NCBI GenBank assembly: GCA_039105265.1
Contig: JAPFFF010000007.1
Coordinates: 4,030,001 to 4,094,000, forward strand
Direction: 5' to 3'
DNA from: Tritrichomonas musculus
Lineage: Eukaryota > Parabasalia > Tritrichomonadida > Tritrichomonadidae
Length of the DNA: 64,000 bases
The position numbers and the translations under genes are program-made. Every line of letters starts with the position of its first letter. Positions within the stretch are counted from its first letter, which is position 1. The notes beneath the pieces are model-generated. The model was not told the origin of the DNA and did no database searches. It saw nothing but the letters and a program-made list of their open reading frames with translations. Positions 1-10,123 of the stretch are shown here, one piece after another.

Positions 1-3000
1 CAACAGTCATGCGTTTTATTTTTGATGTTATTGCTGTCTCTCCTGAAAGAACTTTCAGCTTATTGTCTTCATTATCGATAAACACCTCATCACCGATTGA
101 ATAACATGATGAATCATTAACTTTGCAAATGTAATCGCCATGACTTGCGAATGTGATACATTTATTTTTGTCATCGATTCTCACACATATACCGACATAT
201 TCTTTCCATGTTCCTGATGTCTTTACACTACAAATACAATCAGTTGTATCATCAGCTGTTGATGGTTTCCATTCATCACCAACATGTTTGTAAACCTTAC
301 CTGTCATATACACAGGAGAACCTATAACGAAATCACTAACAGAGTTCATTGATGATTCAATCGGTGAGTAATGAGTGATTGTTGTGTTTGATTGTGCACC
401 GTAAATAGCAGCCTTATATTTTGCTAAATAACCTCGGGACATGATGCATCTTGAATATATTTGTTTAGCATCTAATAATTCCTGAGTAGTTGTCCAAGAA
501 TATCCGCCTATTGGGAAATTATATGTCAGGGGTCTTCCTGATGTTATATCAACAGTGTCTTCATAATAGAATGGGAATTTGAAATTGTCGAAATACACAG
601 TTCTTTGATGTAATACAAGAACAATGTTATGAGGATTTGCGGCTGTATCATAGAATAATATTCTTATTTCCAAACATAGCGCATAATCACCTACTATGTA
701 TTCCAGTTTAATTACCTTATCTTCAAGTTTTAGATAATGAATTGATATTTCACCGCCCTCTGTAATCGGTCCGCAATCAATAGCACATTTTTTTATTAGT
801 TGTTCTTCTGTTATGACGTTTGACTTCAGTGCAAAGTTATCATTCACATATTTCACCGAAGTAATCATATCATCATTCACAGGTCGGCTGCGGATTAATG
901 TGATAGACGCATCATAAATATTGGTTAGTGTATCATCCTCAGCTCTCAATGAAACGATATGGGTATTATAATTAATATTTATTAATTCATTGCTTGTTGA
1001 TTTGTAAATCATATTCAAACTTTTATATAAACTGTATTCGTATTCAACTTCTTCATATGATGCATCATCAGCATTTCGTTTGAATTTGACGATAATATTT
1101 TTGGTTGTGAATACTCTTCTTATATCATCATCAGGAACTACACAACCACTTTCATTCTGTGTACATTGAATTGTGATTTGTTCTGGATTTTCATCAACAA
1201 CATTTGCAGTTTTAATAAATGGTGATTCGATTTGTGCTTTAATGACGTTGATTAACCATTGAGTATTGCCACTTGAATTACACAACATAAATTCACCACG
1301 GTCATACCATACAATAGATAATCCATTATCTAACATCATTCTATATCCTCTCATATATTTTTCATAAGGCTTGAATATCAAATCAAAATGCTGAATATTG
1401 TTAATGTAATCCTTGTTAGAACCCCAATTAACATCAAATATCACATGTATATCGGTTTCTGGTAAGTATGGTTTTACAAATATATAATCACGAATGGGAT
1501 TCGGATATTCAATATTCAATTCAGTTCCATATAATGCAGTATTCAATGCAGATTCATTAACCAAATCAGTTGGAATTGTTGGTATATCTGTTTTCAATGC
1601 ATATTTATCTAATTCATAAGCTAATTCATCTTCATCAACAAACTTCTCATCAGCTTGTGCACTAGTATAATACGGTGTCAAGTCAACTGGTTCTGGTATA
1701 TCCGTCTTCAAAGCATAAGTGTTCGACACATATCTAGCTGAATAAGCGTTTCTGTCTGTTGGTTCGATAGTTTTGGTAATTGAACACGATAAAACTTCTG
1801 GTGTATCGCCAGTTCCTGGATTGATTAATTCATGGCTGTCATACAAAAACCAAATACTTGAATCACTTCCTTCGATACGCATTATCTGAGAGGGTTTATC
1901 GTCATCATCGTCATTGTACGAATAGTCTACATGAACATAATGGGACGTATAGTAACTGTCTGATGAAACAATATCCAACCCGTATTGCTCAATCAGTTCA
2001 TGATATGTGTTGTAATCCAAATCAGGAATTGTATTATTGACGATTTCGAATTGAATTGTTGTTTGACCCTCAATAATCTCTGGAATCTCACTTTTCAAAG
2101 CATATTTTCCTTCTGCAACTGTTTTCGTTTCATACTTATCCAATTCATAAGCCAATTCATCCTCATCGACGAACTTCTCATCAGCCTGGGCACTAGTATA
2201 ATATGGTGTCAAGTCAACTGGTTCTGGGATATCCGATTTCAAAGCTAATTCATCTTCGGTTTCTGCTAATGTTATTGTTATTGGAAGGTATTGATATCTA
2301 TCATATATTACTCCACTAACTTCATCCCACACTAATTCAAAATACTCCCCTTCACTTTCAAATCCTTCAGCTTCATGTTGTTTAACGTTATATTCATCAT
2401 CAGCATATAATTCATTTGTCTTAAATCTGATATCAAAATGGAATATATCACCACTAGTGTCTACTTTATAACCAACCAAATGTGTACCTTCTTTGAATGG
2501 TAAAACGTGAGATGTTACCATTCCGTTTTCTTCATATTCTTCTGGTATTGGACCTGTATTAGGAAACATATATGTCTTAGTTTCAATTGTGTATTCAGTT
2601 GATACATTCAAATTATCTCTCGTGATGTAATTCTTCAAATCATCTTTTGGAACATATCGTTCGGCACAAACATCCAAAGCCGATTGAAGACCTTCATTAG
2701 CTGCTATACTTGTTAAACACATTGATGCTTGAGCTGATAATGGTTTAACATCTTCAGCCATCAATTTCTGAAACATTTCGTCTGGTAATAGTTCTTTTAT
2801 GTTCAATTGTAACTCACTATTTTTGAGTACTTCTGGTATTTCACTCTTCAGTGCATATCCTTTCAGTGATTCATTTATTTTTGTCGTCAACGATTCTTCA
2901 TTAATCAAGTCATCAGGTATATCAGTTGATAAAGCGTAATTGTTGATAACATAATCACGCAATCCGTTAACAGCTTCATTCAATTGTTCCTCAGTGATTC

Positions 3001-3145
3001 CATGACCGTTTGAACCTCCTACGTTTCCGTTCGATGAATCACCTTTGATAACATAATTATCGACATATCTTTTAATGTATTCGTTAATCAATCCGTCAAT
3101 GGTATTTGTTTTTGTTATGTGTCCGCTCTGCTCAATCGTAAACAT
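1..3145 (-). CDS. Fibre-like structural protein of M1a (C-terminus outside window)
   Basis: The start is the ATG at 3145, giving MFTIEQSGHITKTN. The frame runs to the left window edge and so lacks only the last ~15 residues, judged against the homologue in M2 (47095-49713). The chain is built of short repeated modules of the type YALKSEIPE and LTPYYTSAQADEKF, the pattern seen in trimeric phage and viral fibres. A globular C-terminal part contains SPIE and IGDEVFIDN motifs. It is probably an appendage protein for host attachment; that is inference from the repeat style, not from a recognised domain. It is divergently arranged with the 854-residue gene, only 22 bp apart. I did not check every codon of the open frame. 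Confidence 0.65.
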   Translation of the reverse strand, partial: MFTIEQSGHITKTNTIDGLINEYIKRYVDNYVIKGDSSNGNVGGSNGHGITEEQLNEAVNGLRDYVINNYALSTDIPDDLINEESLTTKINESLKGYALKSEIPEVLKNSELQLNIKELLPDEMFQKLMAEDVKPLSAQASMCLTSIAANEGLQSALDVCAERYVPKDDLKNYITRDNLNVSTEYTIETKTYMFPNTGPIPEEYEENGMVTSHVLPFKEGTHLVGYKVDTSGDIFHFDIRFKTNELYADDEYNVKQHEAEGFESEGEYFELVWDEVSGVIYDRYQYLPITITLAETEDELALKSDIPEPVDLTPYYTSAQADEKFVDEDELAYELDKYETKTVAEGKYALKSEIPEIIEGQTTIQFEIVNNTIPDLDYNTYHELIEQYGLDIVSSDSYYTSHYVHVDYSYNDDDDDKPSQIMRIEGSDSSIWFLYDSHELINPGTGDTPEVLSCSITKTIEPTDRNAYSARYVSNTYALKTDIPEPVDLTPYYTSAQADEKFVDEDELAYELDKYALKTDIPTIPTDLVNESALNTALYGTELNIEYPNPIRDYIFVKPYLPETDIHVIFDVNWGSNKDYINNIQHFDLIFKPYEKYMRGYRMMLDNGLSIVWYDRGEFMLCNSSGNTQWLINVIKAQIESPFIKTANVVDENPEQITIQCTQNESGCVVPDDDIRRVFTTKNIIVKFKRNADDASYEEVEYEYSLYKSLNMIYKSTSNELININYNTHIVSLRAEDDTLTNIYDASITLIRSRPVNDDMITSVKYVNDNFALKSNVITEEQLIKKCAIDCGPITEGGEISIHYLKLEDKVIKLEYIVGDYALCLEIRILFYDTAANPHNIVLVLHQRTVYFDNFKFPFYYEDTVDITSGRPLTYNFPIGGYSWTTTQELLDAKQIYSRCIMSRGYLAKYKAAIYGAQSNTTITHYSPIESSMNSVSDFVIGSPVYMTGKVYKHVGDEWKPSTADDTTDCICSVKTSGTWKEYVGICVRIDDKNKCITFASHGDYICKVNDSSCYSIGDEVFIDNEDNKLKVLSGETAITSKIKRMTV

Positions 3146-3167
3146 TCAATTTATTAGAAACTAAACA

Positions 3168-5732
3168 ATGTCAAAACAAGATAAAAATAATTCATCTGAT
3201 AGCTTTGAATTAGATTTGAGTAATATTGATGATGAAACTATATTTGATAGTGAGGTATCTAAACCTGATGATGATGAAGAACTAGAGGACCCGATAGATT
3301 ATTTTAAGAACACGTTTCTCAGTACATACAAACTAGAACACCCCAATGATTTAATTAATTTGTTGTATTTGATACAAAACAATGAATATACAGGAAGAAG
3401 TGTGGGAAAGATTCGTGAAATGAAAGTCAAGTTTCGTCGATTTGTTTCATTGATGAACAAAATCAATGCAGGTATTAAAAGTAAAGGCAATCGATTCCTT
3501 AGTTTAAAAGAGTACACAACAGATAAAAAAAGTCTTGATACAATTATCAATTACTTCAATATTGTTGTCAACGATGATTTGAATTATAGCTCTGATGGTT
3601 TTCGTTCATCACCCATCAAACCACCGAGAAAGAGTCAAACACCACAAACCAACAAAGGAAGAAGAAAGAGAACAAGCATACATGAACCAACACTTGATAC
3701 TAATAAACGAAGAACACCAAGAAGAAAACGCATAACTCCGAGTGATTCTGATTCTGATGAATTACTGAATACAAGTTTTTTGGAGCAAGATGATTCCCTG
3801 CCATCAATATCATTAAACTTCCCAGAATTAGAAGAAGAAGAAGATAACCTATCAGCCTTGTTGCTGTCTCCTTATGATTTGGTAGATGATGACATTGAAT
3901 TGCTCAAGCAATTAGGCTATAATCAACCATGGCTCAATGTACTACCAAGATGTTATGAAGCAGCAAAGAAACCCCAAAACAAACTTGATGAACAAGCAAA
4001 GGAAAACGTTGATGCATTACATCAAACACTTGAAACTATCAGAGATAATATAAAGAGAAACATTGATATAACCAATGAACGAAAATCAATTACAGGCTTA
4101 TCATCATTCTTCAGAGTGTTTGACACAATCATTAATAAAAAACCTATCAAAGGCTCTGATGTCATACAACCAATCAAACCTCCATCAATTAAACCAGGAC
4201 CATTTGTGAAACCAAATGATGTTGTTAATAATTTTTCAGCATCTAAAAGAGTCATGTCAGACGCCGACGATTTTTCGAAGTCATTTGTTTTTGATAGAGA
4301 AGATGGTGATGACCTCAATCAAACATTCACTGATTACGCTCAACAAGCAAATAAACCAAAGAAGCATGGTAAATTTATTGATGATGGTGATAAAGTTGAA
4401 TTTAATCAAAAAATATTTAAACCTGGAAATCCATTTGCACAAAAAATATCTGATGATGAAATTAATGCTTTAATTAAAAAAGCTAAAGCAGCAACAGTAA
4501 GAGGCAAACGCGAGGACAGAGATGCCCCAACCGTTCTTGAAAACATTGATAGAGATTTCACAAACCTTAACATTCAATCACCCGCCAAGAGTTCAACATA
4601 CTATAAACAAAACTTCCTTGATTTAATCATTAATGGTAATTACAGAATCAAATACATTCCTGCTGCCTCAACCAGAGACCAAGCAACAATTTACTGTCAT
4701 ACACATCTTGACCAAGACGGAAAACCAAAATATCGTTTACTTCCTACAAACGGAATGGACCCAAATGGTGAAGCAATAACAGACCTGAACGGAGACAAGA
4801 TTGATGATATTGTATTAGTTGATAAGAAAGGCGTGCCACAAATCATAAACGGTTATAAACTTGTATTTGCTTCTCCTTATAAGAAAGTATGGAAGACAGT
4901 TGTCAAATCAGCTGAAGAAAGGAAAGCTAAACCATTCAATGTTTGGCTCAATGAACAATTCAATAAATCAAAGGATTCCGTAGATTGGGAGAAAGGCGAA
5001 TATATTATTAATCCAAATAAAGACATTCAGAAATATACAGAATACTATCACAATGAACTCGGTTTAGGTAAGCCAAAAGTCAGCAAACGATTAAGCCCTT
5101 CATCATATTGGTCAAGCTATTTCGCAAAGGTTTGGAAAGTCTTCTGGCAATTATTCCCACAATTCAAACCATTAACAAGAATCATTTCATACCTTTCAGT
5201 TTCAAATGTACTGTTTTGTATATACTTTGATAACAATGTCAAGAAAGAGATTGAAAAAGGCGGTCAGCCAATGAATTACATTCAATGGTTAGCATGGAAG
5301 AAAATCAACAAATCGAAGTACAATCAAATGATTGGTAAGCGAATGACAACATTCATCAATAATTTGTCAAAGGTCATTAACTTTGAAAACGGTGAATTCA
5401 ATCCTAATAGGAGTGCTTGGGAAGGAATGCCAATCGCTTTCATTCAATCAATGGAATCATTGATACTATCATACTTAGTAAATGTCAGTATGAATGACAA
5501 GCAGAGACCCCAAAAACTGGCTGAAAAGACTCAATTAGCTGCTGAAATACCTACAGAAGAGATAAGAGAAAATAAAGAAGAATATAATCGAATAATCAAT
5601 AACTTGATTGATAAAATCTATGGTCAGCAATGTGGATATCTCGAATATAAGGAAAAACTAAATGCACAGAAGAAAGACCAATTAAGTAATGTAAACAGAT
5701 ACGATATTGATATATTTCAAGAAGAAGCATGA
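3168..5732 (+). CDS. 854-residue Polinton structural or accessory protein (unknown function)
   Basis: This is a large protein with an acidic N-terminus (residues 1-50, Asp/Glu-rich), a basic Pro/Arg/Ser-rich linker around 150-200 and a conserved C-terminal half. At about 538-551 lies DLNGDKIDDIVLVD, which resembles the calcium-binding loop of FG-GAP/integrin-like or dockerin-like repeats. Near 650-710 there is an aromatic, hydrophobic stretch (KVWKVFWQLFPQFKPL) that could be membrane-associated or buried. A full-length copy is at 34519-37077, and a diverged homologue lies at 51-53 kb in M2, so it is a core gene of these elements. Its place next to the fibre gene suggests a virion or DNA-end role. 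A terminal protein for protein-primed replication is one possibility that I cannot support by motif. Confidence 0.7.
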   Translation: MSKQDKNNSSDSFELDLSNIDDETIFDSEVSKPDDDEELEDPIDYFKNTFLSTYKLEHPNDLINLLYLIQNNEYTGRSVGKIREMKVKFRRFVSLMNKINAGIKSKGNRFLSLKEYTTDKKSLDTIINYFNIVVNDDLNYSSDGFRSSPIKPPRKSQTPQTNKGRRKRTSIHEPTLDTNKRRTPRRKRITPSDSDSDELLNTSFLEQDDSLPSISLNFPELEEEEDNLSALLLSPYDLVDDDIELLKQLGYNQPWLNVLPRCYEAAKKPQNKLDEQAKENVDALHQTLETIRDNIKRNIDITNERKSITGLSSFFRVFDTIINKKPIKGSDVIQPIKPPSIKPGPFVKPNDVVNNFSASKRVMSDADDFSKSFVFDREDGDDLNQTFTDYAQQANKPKKHGKFIDDGDKVEFNQKIFKPGNPFAQKISDDEINALIKKAKAATVRGKREDRDAPTVLENIDRDFTNLNIQSPAKSSTYYKQNFLDLIINGNYRIKYIPAASTRDQATIYCHTHLDQDGKPKYRLLPTNGMDPNGEAITDLNGDKIDDIVLVDKKGVPQIINGYKLVFASPYKKVWKTVVKSAEERKAKPFNVWLNEQFNKSKDSVDWEKGEYIINPNKDIQKYTEYYHNELGLGKPKVSKRLSPSSYWSSYFAKVWKVFWQLFPQFKPLTRIISYLSVSNVLFCIYFDNNVKKEIEKGGQPMNYIQWLAWKKINKSKYNQMIGKRMTTFINNLSKVINFENGEFNPNRSAWEGMPIAFIQSMESLILSYLVNVSMNDKQRPQKLAEKTQLAAEIPTEEIRENKEEYNRIINNLIDKIYGQQCGYLEYKEKLNAQKKDQLSNVNRYDIDIFQEEA

Positions 5733-5785
5733 ATCAGAGAATAAAAATAAATGAAATGATATTCATTGAATCATGTTGATTGCTT

Positions 5786-6316
5786 TTATTTTTGTTCACT
5801 CATTTTGCGTTTTGGTCTTCGATGTTTGGATGTGTTGAGTCTACGTGTTGGACTCAAATCAGCATCGAACGGAGTGATTTCAGTTTTATCAAGTGATTCA
5901 TCGGTGTTTCTCAATTGATTCCAATACCTCGAATCATTCCAAATCATCGACGGTGAAGGAGGGTTTGGTTGTTGAATGAATGATGATTTGATTCTGTTGG
6001 TTCGTTGTTTAGCTTTTATTGATTCAACTTGTCTTTGTTTTTCTTTGGCATATACTTCATATATTGGGTCATCTTGTAATTGCTCAAATAACTTCTCTCT
6101 TATTCGAACTCGTCTTTCGAGTGCAGGATGTTGTTTAAATGTTGGTGGCGGGCTTCTTATGTTTCTGAATTTGCGAGGAATATAATAATCACATGTTGGT
6201 GGTGGTCCTTCAGTGATGTTAACGAATTTTGGTGTGTTTGGATAGTATTCAGGTGGTTTATATGATGAAGGTCCAAAAAAAGCTTCAAACACTGGAGGTG
6301 AATGATTGTTATTCAT
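5786..6316 (-). CDS. Pro-rich 176-residue protein of M1a (unknown)
   Basis: The protein starts MNNNHSPPVFEAFFGPSSYK and is rich in Pro, Arg and Lys. It has a central basic, probably helical stretch (ALERRVRIREKLFEQLQ) and a basic C-terminus ending RRPKRKMSEQK. There is no recognised domain. The composition suits an internal DNA-associated or scaffold-like virion protein, but that is a guess. It lies head-to-tail with the 116-residue gene (7 bp between the ORFs) and is convergent with the 854-residue gene. M2 has a different Pro-rich block at the same place in the gene order (53374-54905). The copy in M1b is nearly identical. Confidence 0.65.
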   Translation of the reverse strand: MNNNHSPPVFEAFFGPSSYKPPEYYPNTPKFVNITEGPPPTCDYYIPRKFRNIRSPPPTFKQHPALERRVRIREKLFEQLQDDPIYEVYAKEKQRQVESIKAKQRTNRIKSSFIQQPNPPSPSMIWNDSRYWNQLRNTDESLDKTEITPFDADLSPTRRLNTSKHRRPKRKMSEQK

Positions 6317-6323
6317 TTTGAAT

Positions 6324-6674
6324 TCAATAAATTAATAAGCAACTGAATATAAATGATTCAGGTTCAATAACGTTTCCTTTCATGTCTGTGAACCATAAAT
6401 GATACTCTTTTTTTGTATTGTTCAGACACTCATATTTCCTGTATTTCGTTTGTCTTCTGTTGGCAAGCATTATGAAATGGTCGCAGAAAGGCATGAATTC
6501 AACTATATCTGAATGAACCATCAAATCACCGACAATATGTTGATTGACAACAGCCCCACAATACTGAACAACAATGTACTTCTTGTTGCGACTATAAACG
6601 AAATCATCAGGAAGATTAAAATCTTTTGATTGTGTGTGATAGTATCGTTTAGTTGTGTTTTGTTTAGCTTTCAT
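6324..6674 (-). CDS. Small beta-rich protein, minor capsid candidate (116 residues)
   Basis: I chose the ATG at 6674 (MKAKQNTTKRYYHTQ), not the upstream ATG inside the integrase gene, because the M2 homologue begins at the matching place (MPKRYFHTQ). Predicted strands alternate throughout, with IVVQYCGAVVN, HFIMLANRRQTKYRKYE and a C-terminal FTDMKGNVIEPESFIF. The last is a D-x-x-G-N turn followed by a strand, which recalls the end of jelly-roll minor capsid proteins. It is conserved in all three Polinton copies, always directly after the integrase and overlapping it by 11 bp here. A penton-type role is inference; no database comparison was possible. Confidence 0.6.
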   Translation of the reverse strand: MKAKQNTTKRYYHTQSKDFNLPDDFVYSRNKKYIVVQYCGAVVNQHIVGDLMVHSDIVEFMPFCDHFIMLANRRQTKYRKYECLNNTKKEYHLWFTDMKGNVIEPESFIFSCLLIY

Positions 6675-7743
6675 TTTGCGTTTTATAAGCCAAAAAGAAT
6701 ATTTTATAATCATCATTCAAATCATCTATTGATGAACAAACATATTTTGTGTACATGATTGGGACTGTTATTATTGTTTTGTTCTTCAGTGTTTTGTTAG
6801 TTTGACGTAAAGGATTTAATAGTTTACATTTAACGTTTCCAGACTCATAGCAAATGAATTCAGCGAGTTCATTGAACACTCTTCGTCGCTTTTCATGTTT
6901 CTTTTCTGTTTTTCCGTAATCGGTGTGAATGAGTATTATATTTTTGGGTTTGTATGACAGAAGACCTTTAAATCTTTGTTTTTGTTGAATCTCTTTCAAT
7001 TGCATTGATTTTGCTCTTATGTATTGCCATTCAAGGTCGCGGTCATCTTGCATCTGTTGAGGTGTTAGATAAATGTATTTTGATTGCCGTTTGTCAAGGT
7101 ATTCATCAGTTTCTTCGTCAAATGATGTGTATAAAGGATTCAATAAACGAAGAGATGAATGAGGAGTGTTATTGTACCATTCAACCATTTGTTGCATCAA
7201 TACATTGTTTGTCATTCGTTGTTGTGATTGACCGAAAGCATTTCGTAATGTTCTGATTACTGCATCAACACATTTATGTGCATTCGTGAAAGGTGAATCA
7301 TCAATGATTAACTTTATTTTGTTTGGAGCTTTGAATTTAATTGTATGTTTGTCTAATTGATATCTTTGCTCTTCACCGTTGCAATAACTTTTGAATGCAT
7401 TTGATATGAAAGCCTTTTCACCATCACATTTAATTGTTTCGATTCTGATATTCCTTTTATTGACTAGTTTATCAATTACTTTGATTACATAAAACTCAGA
7501 CTTGTAATCAATTGGTTCAACAATTAAGTATTTGGTGTTTACATTGATTAGGACGAGATAAGCTTTGTTTAATGCAAACATTATATCCATCTCGTACGCA
7601 TACGGTTCAAATGAGAAGTCAGGTTTTGATAGTTTCTTTACTGTCTTCAATTGGTAATCCTTAATATAGGGCTCCGTTTTAATGCTTGTGTCTTTGATGT
7701 ACTTGTATTTAGATTTAAAAGGATAGTTGATTGATTCATTCAT
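6664..7743 (-). CDS. Polinton retroviral-type integrase (M1a)
   Basis: This is a DDE-superfamily integrase that would insert the linear element with a 6-bp duplication. The core has D53 in EMDIMFALNK, D107 in IKCDGEKAF and a third acidic position in HKCVDAVIRTLRNAFG (about 156-171). It is followed by WYNNTPHSSLRLLNP, the usual N-T-P-H-x-x-L signature of RVE-type integrases. The C-terminal third is basic and beta-rich (RFKGLLSYKPKNIILIH), a likely DNA-binding SH3-like part. The third position reads VDA in all three copies of the window, so it is a family trait. The TATTTTTGC motif lies upstream of the ATG (complement 7751-7759). Length is ordinary for Polinton integrases. Confidence 0.9.
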   Translation of the reverse strand: MNESINYPFKSKYKYIKDTSIKTEPYIKDYQLKTVKKLSKPDFSFEPYAYEMDIMFALNKAYLVLINVNTKYLIVEPIDYKSEFYVIKVIDKLVNKRNIRIETIKCDGEKAFISNAFKSYCNGEEQRYQLDKHTIKFKAPNKIKLIIDDSPFTNAHKCVDAVIRTLRNAFGQSQQRMTNNVLMQQMVEWYNNTPHSSLRLLNPLYTSFDEETDEYLDKRQSKYIYLTPQQMQDDRDLEWQYIRAKSMQLKEIQQKQRFKGLLSYKPKNIILIHTDYGKTEKKHEKRRRVFNELAEFICYESGNVKCKLLNPLRQTNKTLKNKTIITVPIMYTKYVCSSIDDLNDDYKIFFLAYKTQNES

Positions 7744-7830
7744 TTGAATCGCAAAAATAAAGCATTAATTTATGAAGGAACTCTGTTCCCTTTTGCAAAT
7801 CAAAATGATTATTTAATGAAATCAATTTAT

Positions 7831-9783
7831 TTATTCATTTGCTTGTGAACCTTCTGGTGTTGAATCATCATGATATTCTAAACCGTCAAGTGATAGTTTA
7901 AAGTAAGAGTCCCTAGTTATCCAAAGTTGAACGGGAGGAGGTCTGACAATTGTTCCGTTTGGTTCAACAACATTGAAATATGTGTCATCATCTCCAGTAT
8001 AGATAGGCATTCCATTGACTTGTATTTGCACGTTTCCAAATCCCCCATCAAGTCCGTCGAATGTATACCCTGCACTCGCTCGTTCAGTTTGAATGTTGAA
8101 AACAAATGATGTTGCATCACTGATTGTGTTGTTGTATCGTTTACCATTCGCGTCATTCTTTGGCATTGTCATCGAATCTTCAAATTCCTTTGTGCATGAA
8201 AGAGTGATTGCATCTAAATCACCAGCCGTTAATTGATTTTCAAAGAATCGTGCACCAATAGTTGAAACGTTTTCGTCTGGGAAATTCTTTCCACCAATAT
8301 TCAAGAAACAGTTTTGATAAACTGGGTTTTCAAAGACAGTTAAATCATTATGATGCTTTGGAAACATGATTGATAAATTAGTTGCATTGATTAATGGGAT
8401 ATTCAATGTTGACTTGATTCCGTTTGCTGCTGGAGCGATTGGGAAAGCATGATAATCAACTTTTTGTGAAGGAATGATTAAACCTTGTCTTAAAATGTCT
8501 TCAATTCCTTGTCTTGTAGCTTCACAAACACCAAAGCCTTGCATATTAGATTTACAAGCCATGATTGTCATTCGATTAACAGTAAGTGTTGCTGTTTGTT
8601 TTGAATAATGAGCGCTCATCAACTTGTTAGCTTCAGATTTAGAAACAAAATTAATATAAACATTGCCTGCTGGATGCTTTGATGAAGGTATTCCACTTGG
8701 ATGTTCTTTCAGATAATGTTTATTGCAAATTACTTTGTTATCATCTGTCTTTTCAATTCCGAGCTCTGCAAACTCTTCATCAGTATAGCTGAACATAAAT
8801 GTAAATGTTTCAAGTTTTTCATTAACAGGAATATTTGTTGAAGCAGGAATGTAATGGTCTATCAATTCATACTTCAATTGATATTTCGTTGGTGTTGGTT
8901 CAGGTGATGGTGGGTCTGGATTGTCTCCAGGTCCTGGAATCACTGCTTGATTACCAATTTGTGTGAATTGATGTTTGAGGTGTCCACGGGCTTTGATTTC
9001 CTTTAGTCTGTTTAATTCTTCCATCGATATTGAATCATTATCTTCAAGAAATACTTTTGCTTCAGCAACTGTGTAAGGGTCTAATACTGCCCAAACAAGA
9101 CCAGCTGGACTAACTTGAAAACGAATTGATAAATCACCAATGATTCCATTAGGGAATAAATCAAATGCTTGTAATGCGAGCAAATCATCAAAAGGAACAT
9201 TCAAATCAAATTCGACTTCACTTCTTCCAGTGTTCTTAAATGAATTCAAGTTGACATAAGCTCCTGCATGTGTCTGTGAATAGTTGCTAATGTTTTCCCA
9301 CAATGAATGAACGAATCTGCGGCGTTTCTTCTCGGCTTCTGGTTTAACTGAAGAATATAAGAAGCCCTCACGAATGCATTCATTCTGTTGGTATCCGACA
9401 TTGACATTATTATGAAGAATCTCTAACCTGTCAAACAACTGGTTTGATGATTTGAAACCGACAAACAGCTTGTACAAGTTGTTGGGGTCATTGATTTCAT
9501 TTAATTTACTCATATCTGTATTCAATGATAAATCTAATTTAACGTGAAATGTTAAGAAACCTTTATCAATATCACTGATGAAGTGGTCAGGATGTGTTAA
9601 ACTTATTTGCGAATATTGTCCTTGATGAAATGGAGCTGGTTGGTCATGACAGTCAACAGTTCTAAATGAAAATGAACGTGTACCGTCATTGACATTAATC
9701 ATGTTCCGCATCTCTTCAAATGCATGAAGAACGTTTCCTGTTTCAGTGCGAAGATTATGAGCTCTCTCGTTTCTATATAACAT
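7831..9783 (-). CDS. Major capsid protein, double jelly-roll type (M1a)
   Basis: This 650-residue protein has the size and pattern of Polinton major capsid proteins. It is strand-rich, with FRTVDCHDQPAPFHQGQYSQ near residue 45 and LNVPFDDLLALQAFDLFPNG and GDLSIRF near 195-220. A Pro/Gly linker (IPGPGDNPDPPSPEPTPTK, about 285-303) probably separates or decorates the two barrels. The segment after the linker (about 304-385) differs strongly from that of M1b, while the flanks are almost identical (see findings). The gene is divergent from the 84-residue gene with 49 bp between starts. The capsid role is established for the family; this assignment rests on size, pattern and context. Confidence 0.8.
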   Translation of the reverse strand: MLYRNERAHNLRTETGNVLHAFEEMRNMINVNDGTRSFSFRTVDCHDQPAPFHQGQYSQISLTHPDHFISDIDKGFLTFHVKLDLSLNTDMSKLNEINDPNNLYKLFVGFKSSNQLFDRLEILHNNVNVGYQQNECIREGFLYSSVKPEAEKKRRRFVHSLWENISNYSQTHAGAYVNLNSFKNTGRSEVEFDLNVPFDDLLALQAFDLFPNGIIGDLSIRFQVSPAGLVWAVLDPYTVAEAKVFLEDNDSISMEELNRLKEIKARGHLKHQFTQIGNQAVIPGPGDNPDPPSPEPTPTKYQLKYELIDHYIPASTNIPVNEKLETFTFMFSYTDEEFAELGIEKTDDNKVICNKHYLKEHPSGIPSSKHPAGNVYINFVSKSEANKLMSAHYSKQTATLTVNRMTIMACKSNMQGFGVCEATRQGIEDILRQGLIIPSQKVDYHAFPIAPAANGIKSTLNIPLINATNLSIMFPKHHNDLTVFENPVYQNCFLNIGGKNFPDENVSTIGARFFENQLTAGDLDAITLSCTKEFEDSMTMPKNDANGKRYNNTISDATSFVFNIQTERASAGYTFDGLDGGFGNVQIQVNGMPIYTGDDDTYFNVVEPNGTIVRPPPVQLWITRDSYFKLSLDGLEYHDDSTPEGSQANE

Positions 9784-9832
9784 TTATGATTGAATAAAAA
9801 GGAAATAAATCACTTTTATCATCAATTAAATT

Positions 9833-10087
9833 ATGGGTGTCGGTATATTCAACAAAATCAAGAACGCATTTAAATCAATTGGCGGTAAAGTTAAATCATT
9901 TGCTCAGAAAGCAGTTAAAGCAATTCCAAAAGTTGTTGATGTTGGAAAGCAAATCATGGACAGAGTTAAACCAATTACACAATTCATTCCTGGTGTTGGT
10001 CAAGTAGTTGACGCAATTGATACAGGATTAAATGCTGTCGACAAAGTAGGTAAATTTGGTAAATCAATACTGAATGAAGTTAAATGA
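9833..10087 (+). CDS. Small amphipathic Gly/Lys-rich virion protein candidate (84 residues)
   Basis: The protein starts MGVGIFNKIKNAFKSIGGK and continues as a series of short amphipathic helices separated by Gly/Pro turns (FIPGVGQVVDAIDTG). It is strongly basic. This pattern resembles membrane-active capsid-internal proteins such as adenovirus protein VI and similar peptides of Polintons and adintoviruses, which help particles leave a membrane compartment. That function is inference from amphipathicity. It is conserved in all three copies and always lies head-to-head with the major capsid gene, which supports a virion role. Confidence 0.65.
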   Translation: MGVGIFNKIKNAFKSIGGKVKSFAQKAVKAIPKVVDVGKQIMDRVKPITQFIPGVGQVVDAIDTGLNAVDKVGKFGKSILNEVK

Positions 10088-10123
10088 AAAACAATGAAAA
10101 ATAATGATTTAAATTGAATATAA

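Noticed and set aside
6664-7743. Retrovirus or LTR retroelement as source of the integrase gene
   Set aside because: There is no reverse transcriptase, gag or LTR nearby; all three integrase genes sit in the Polinton gene set.
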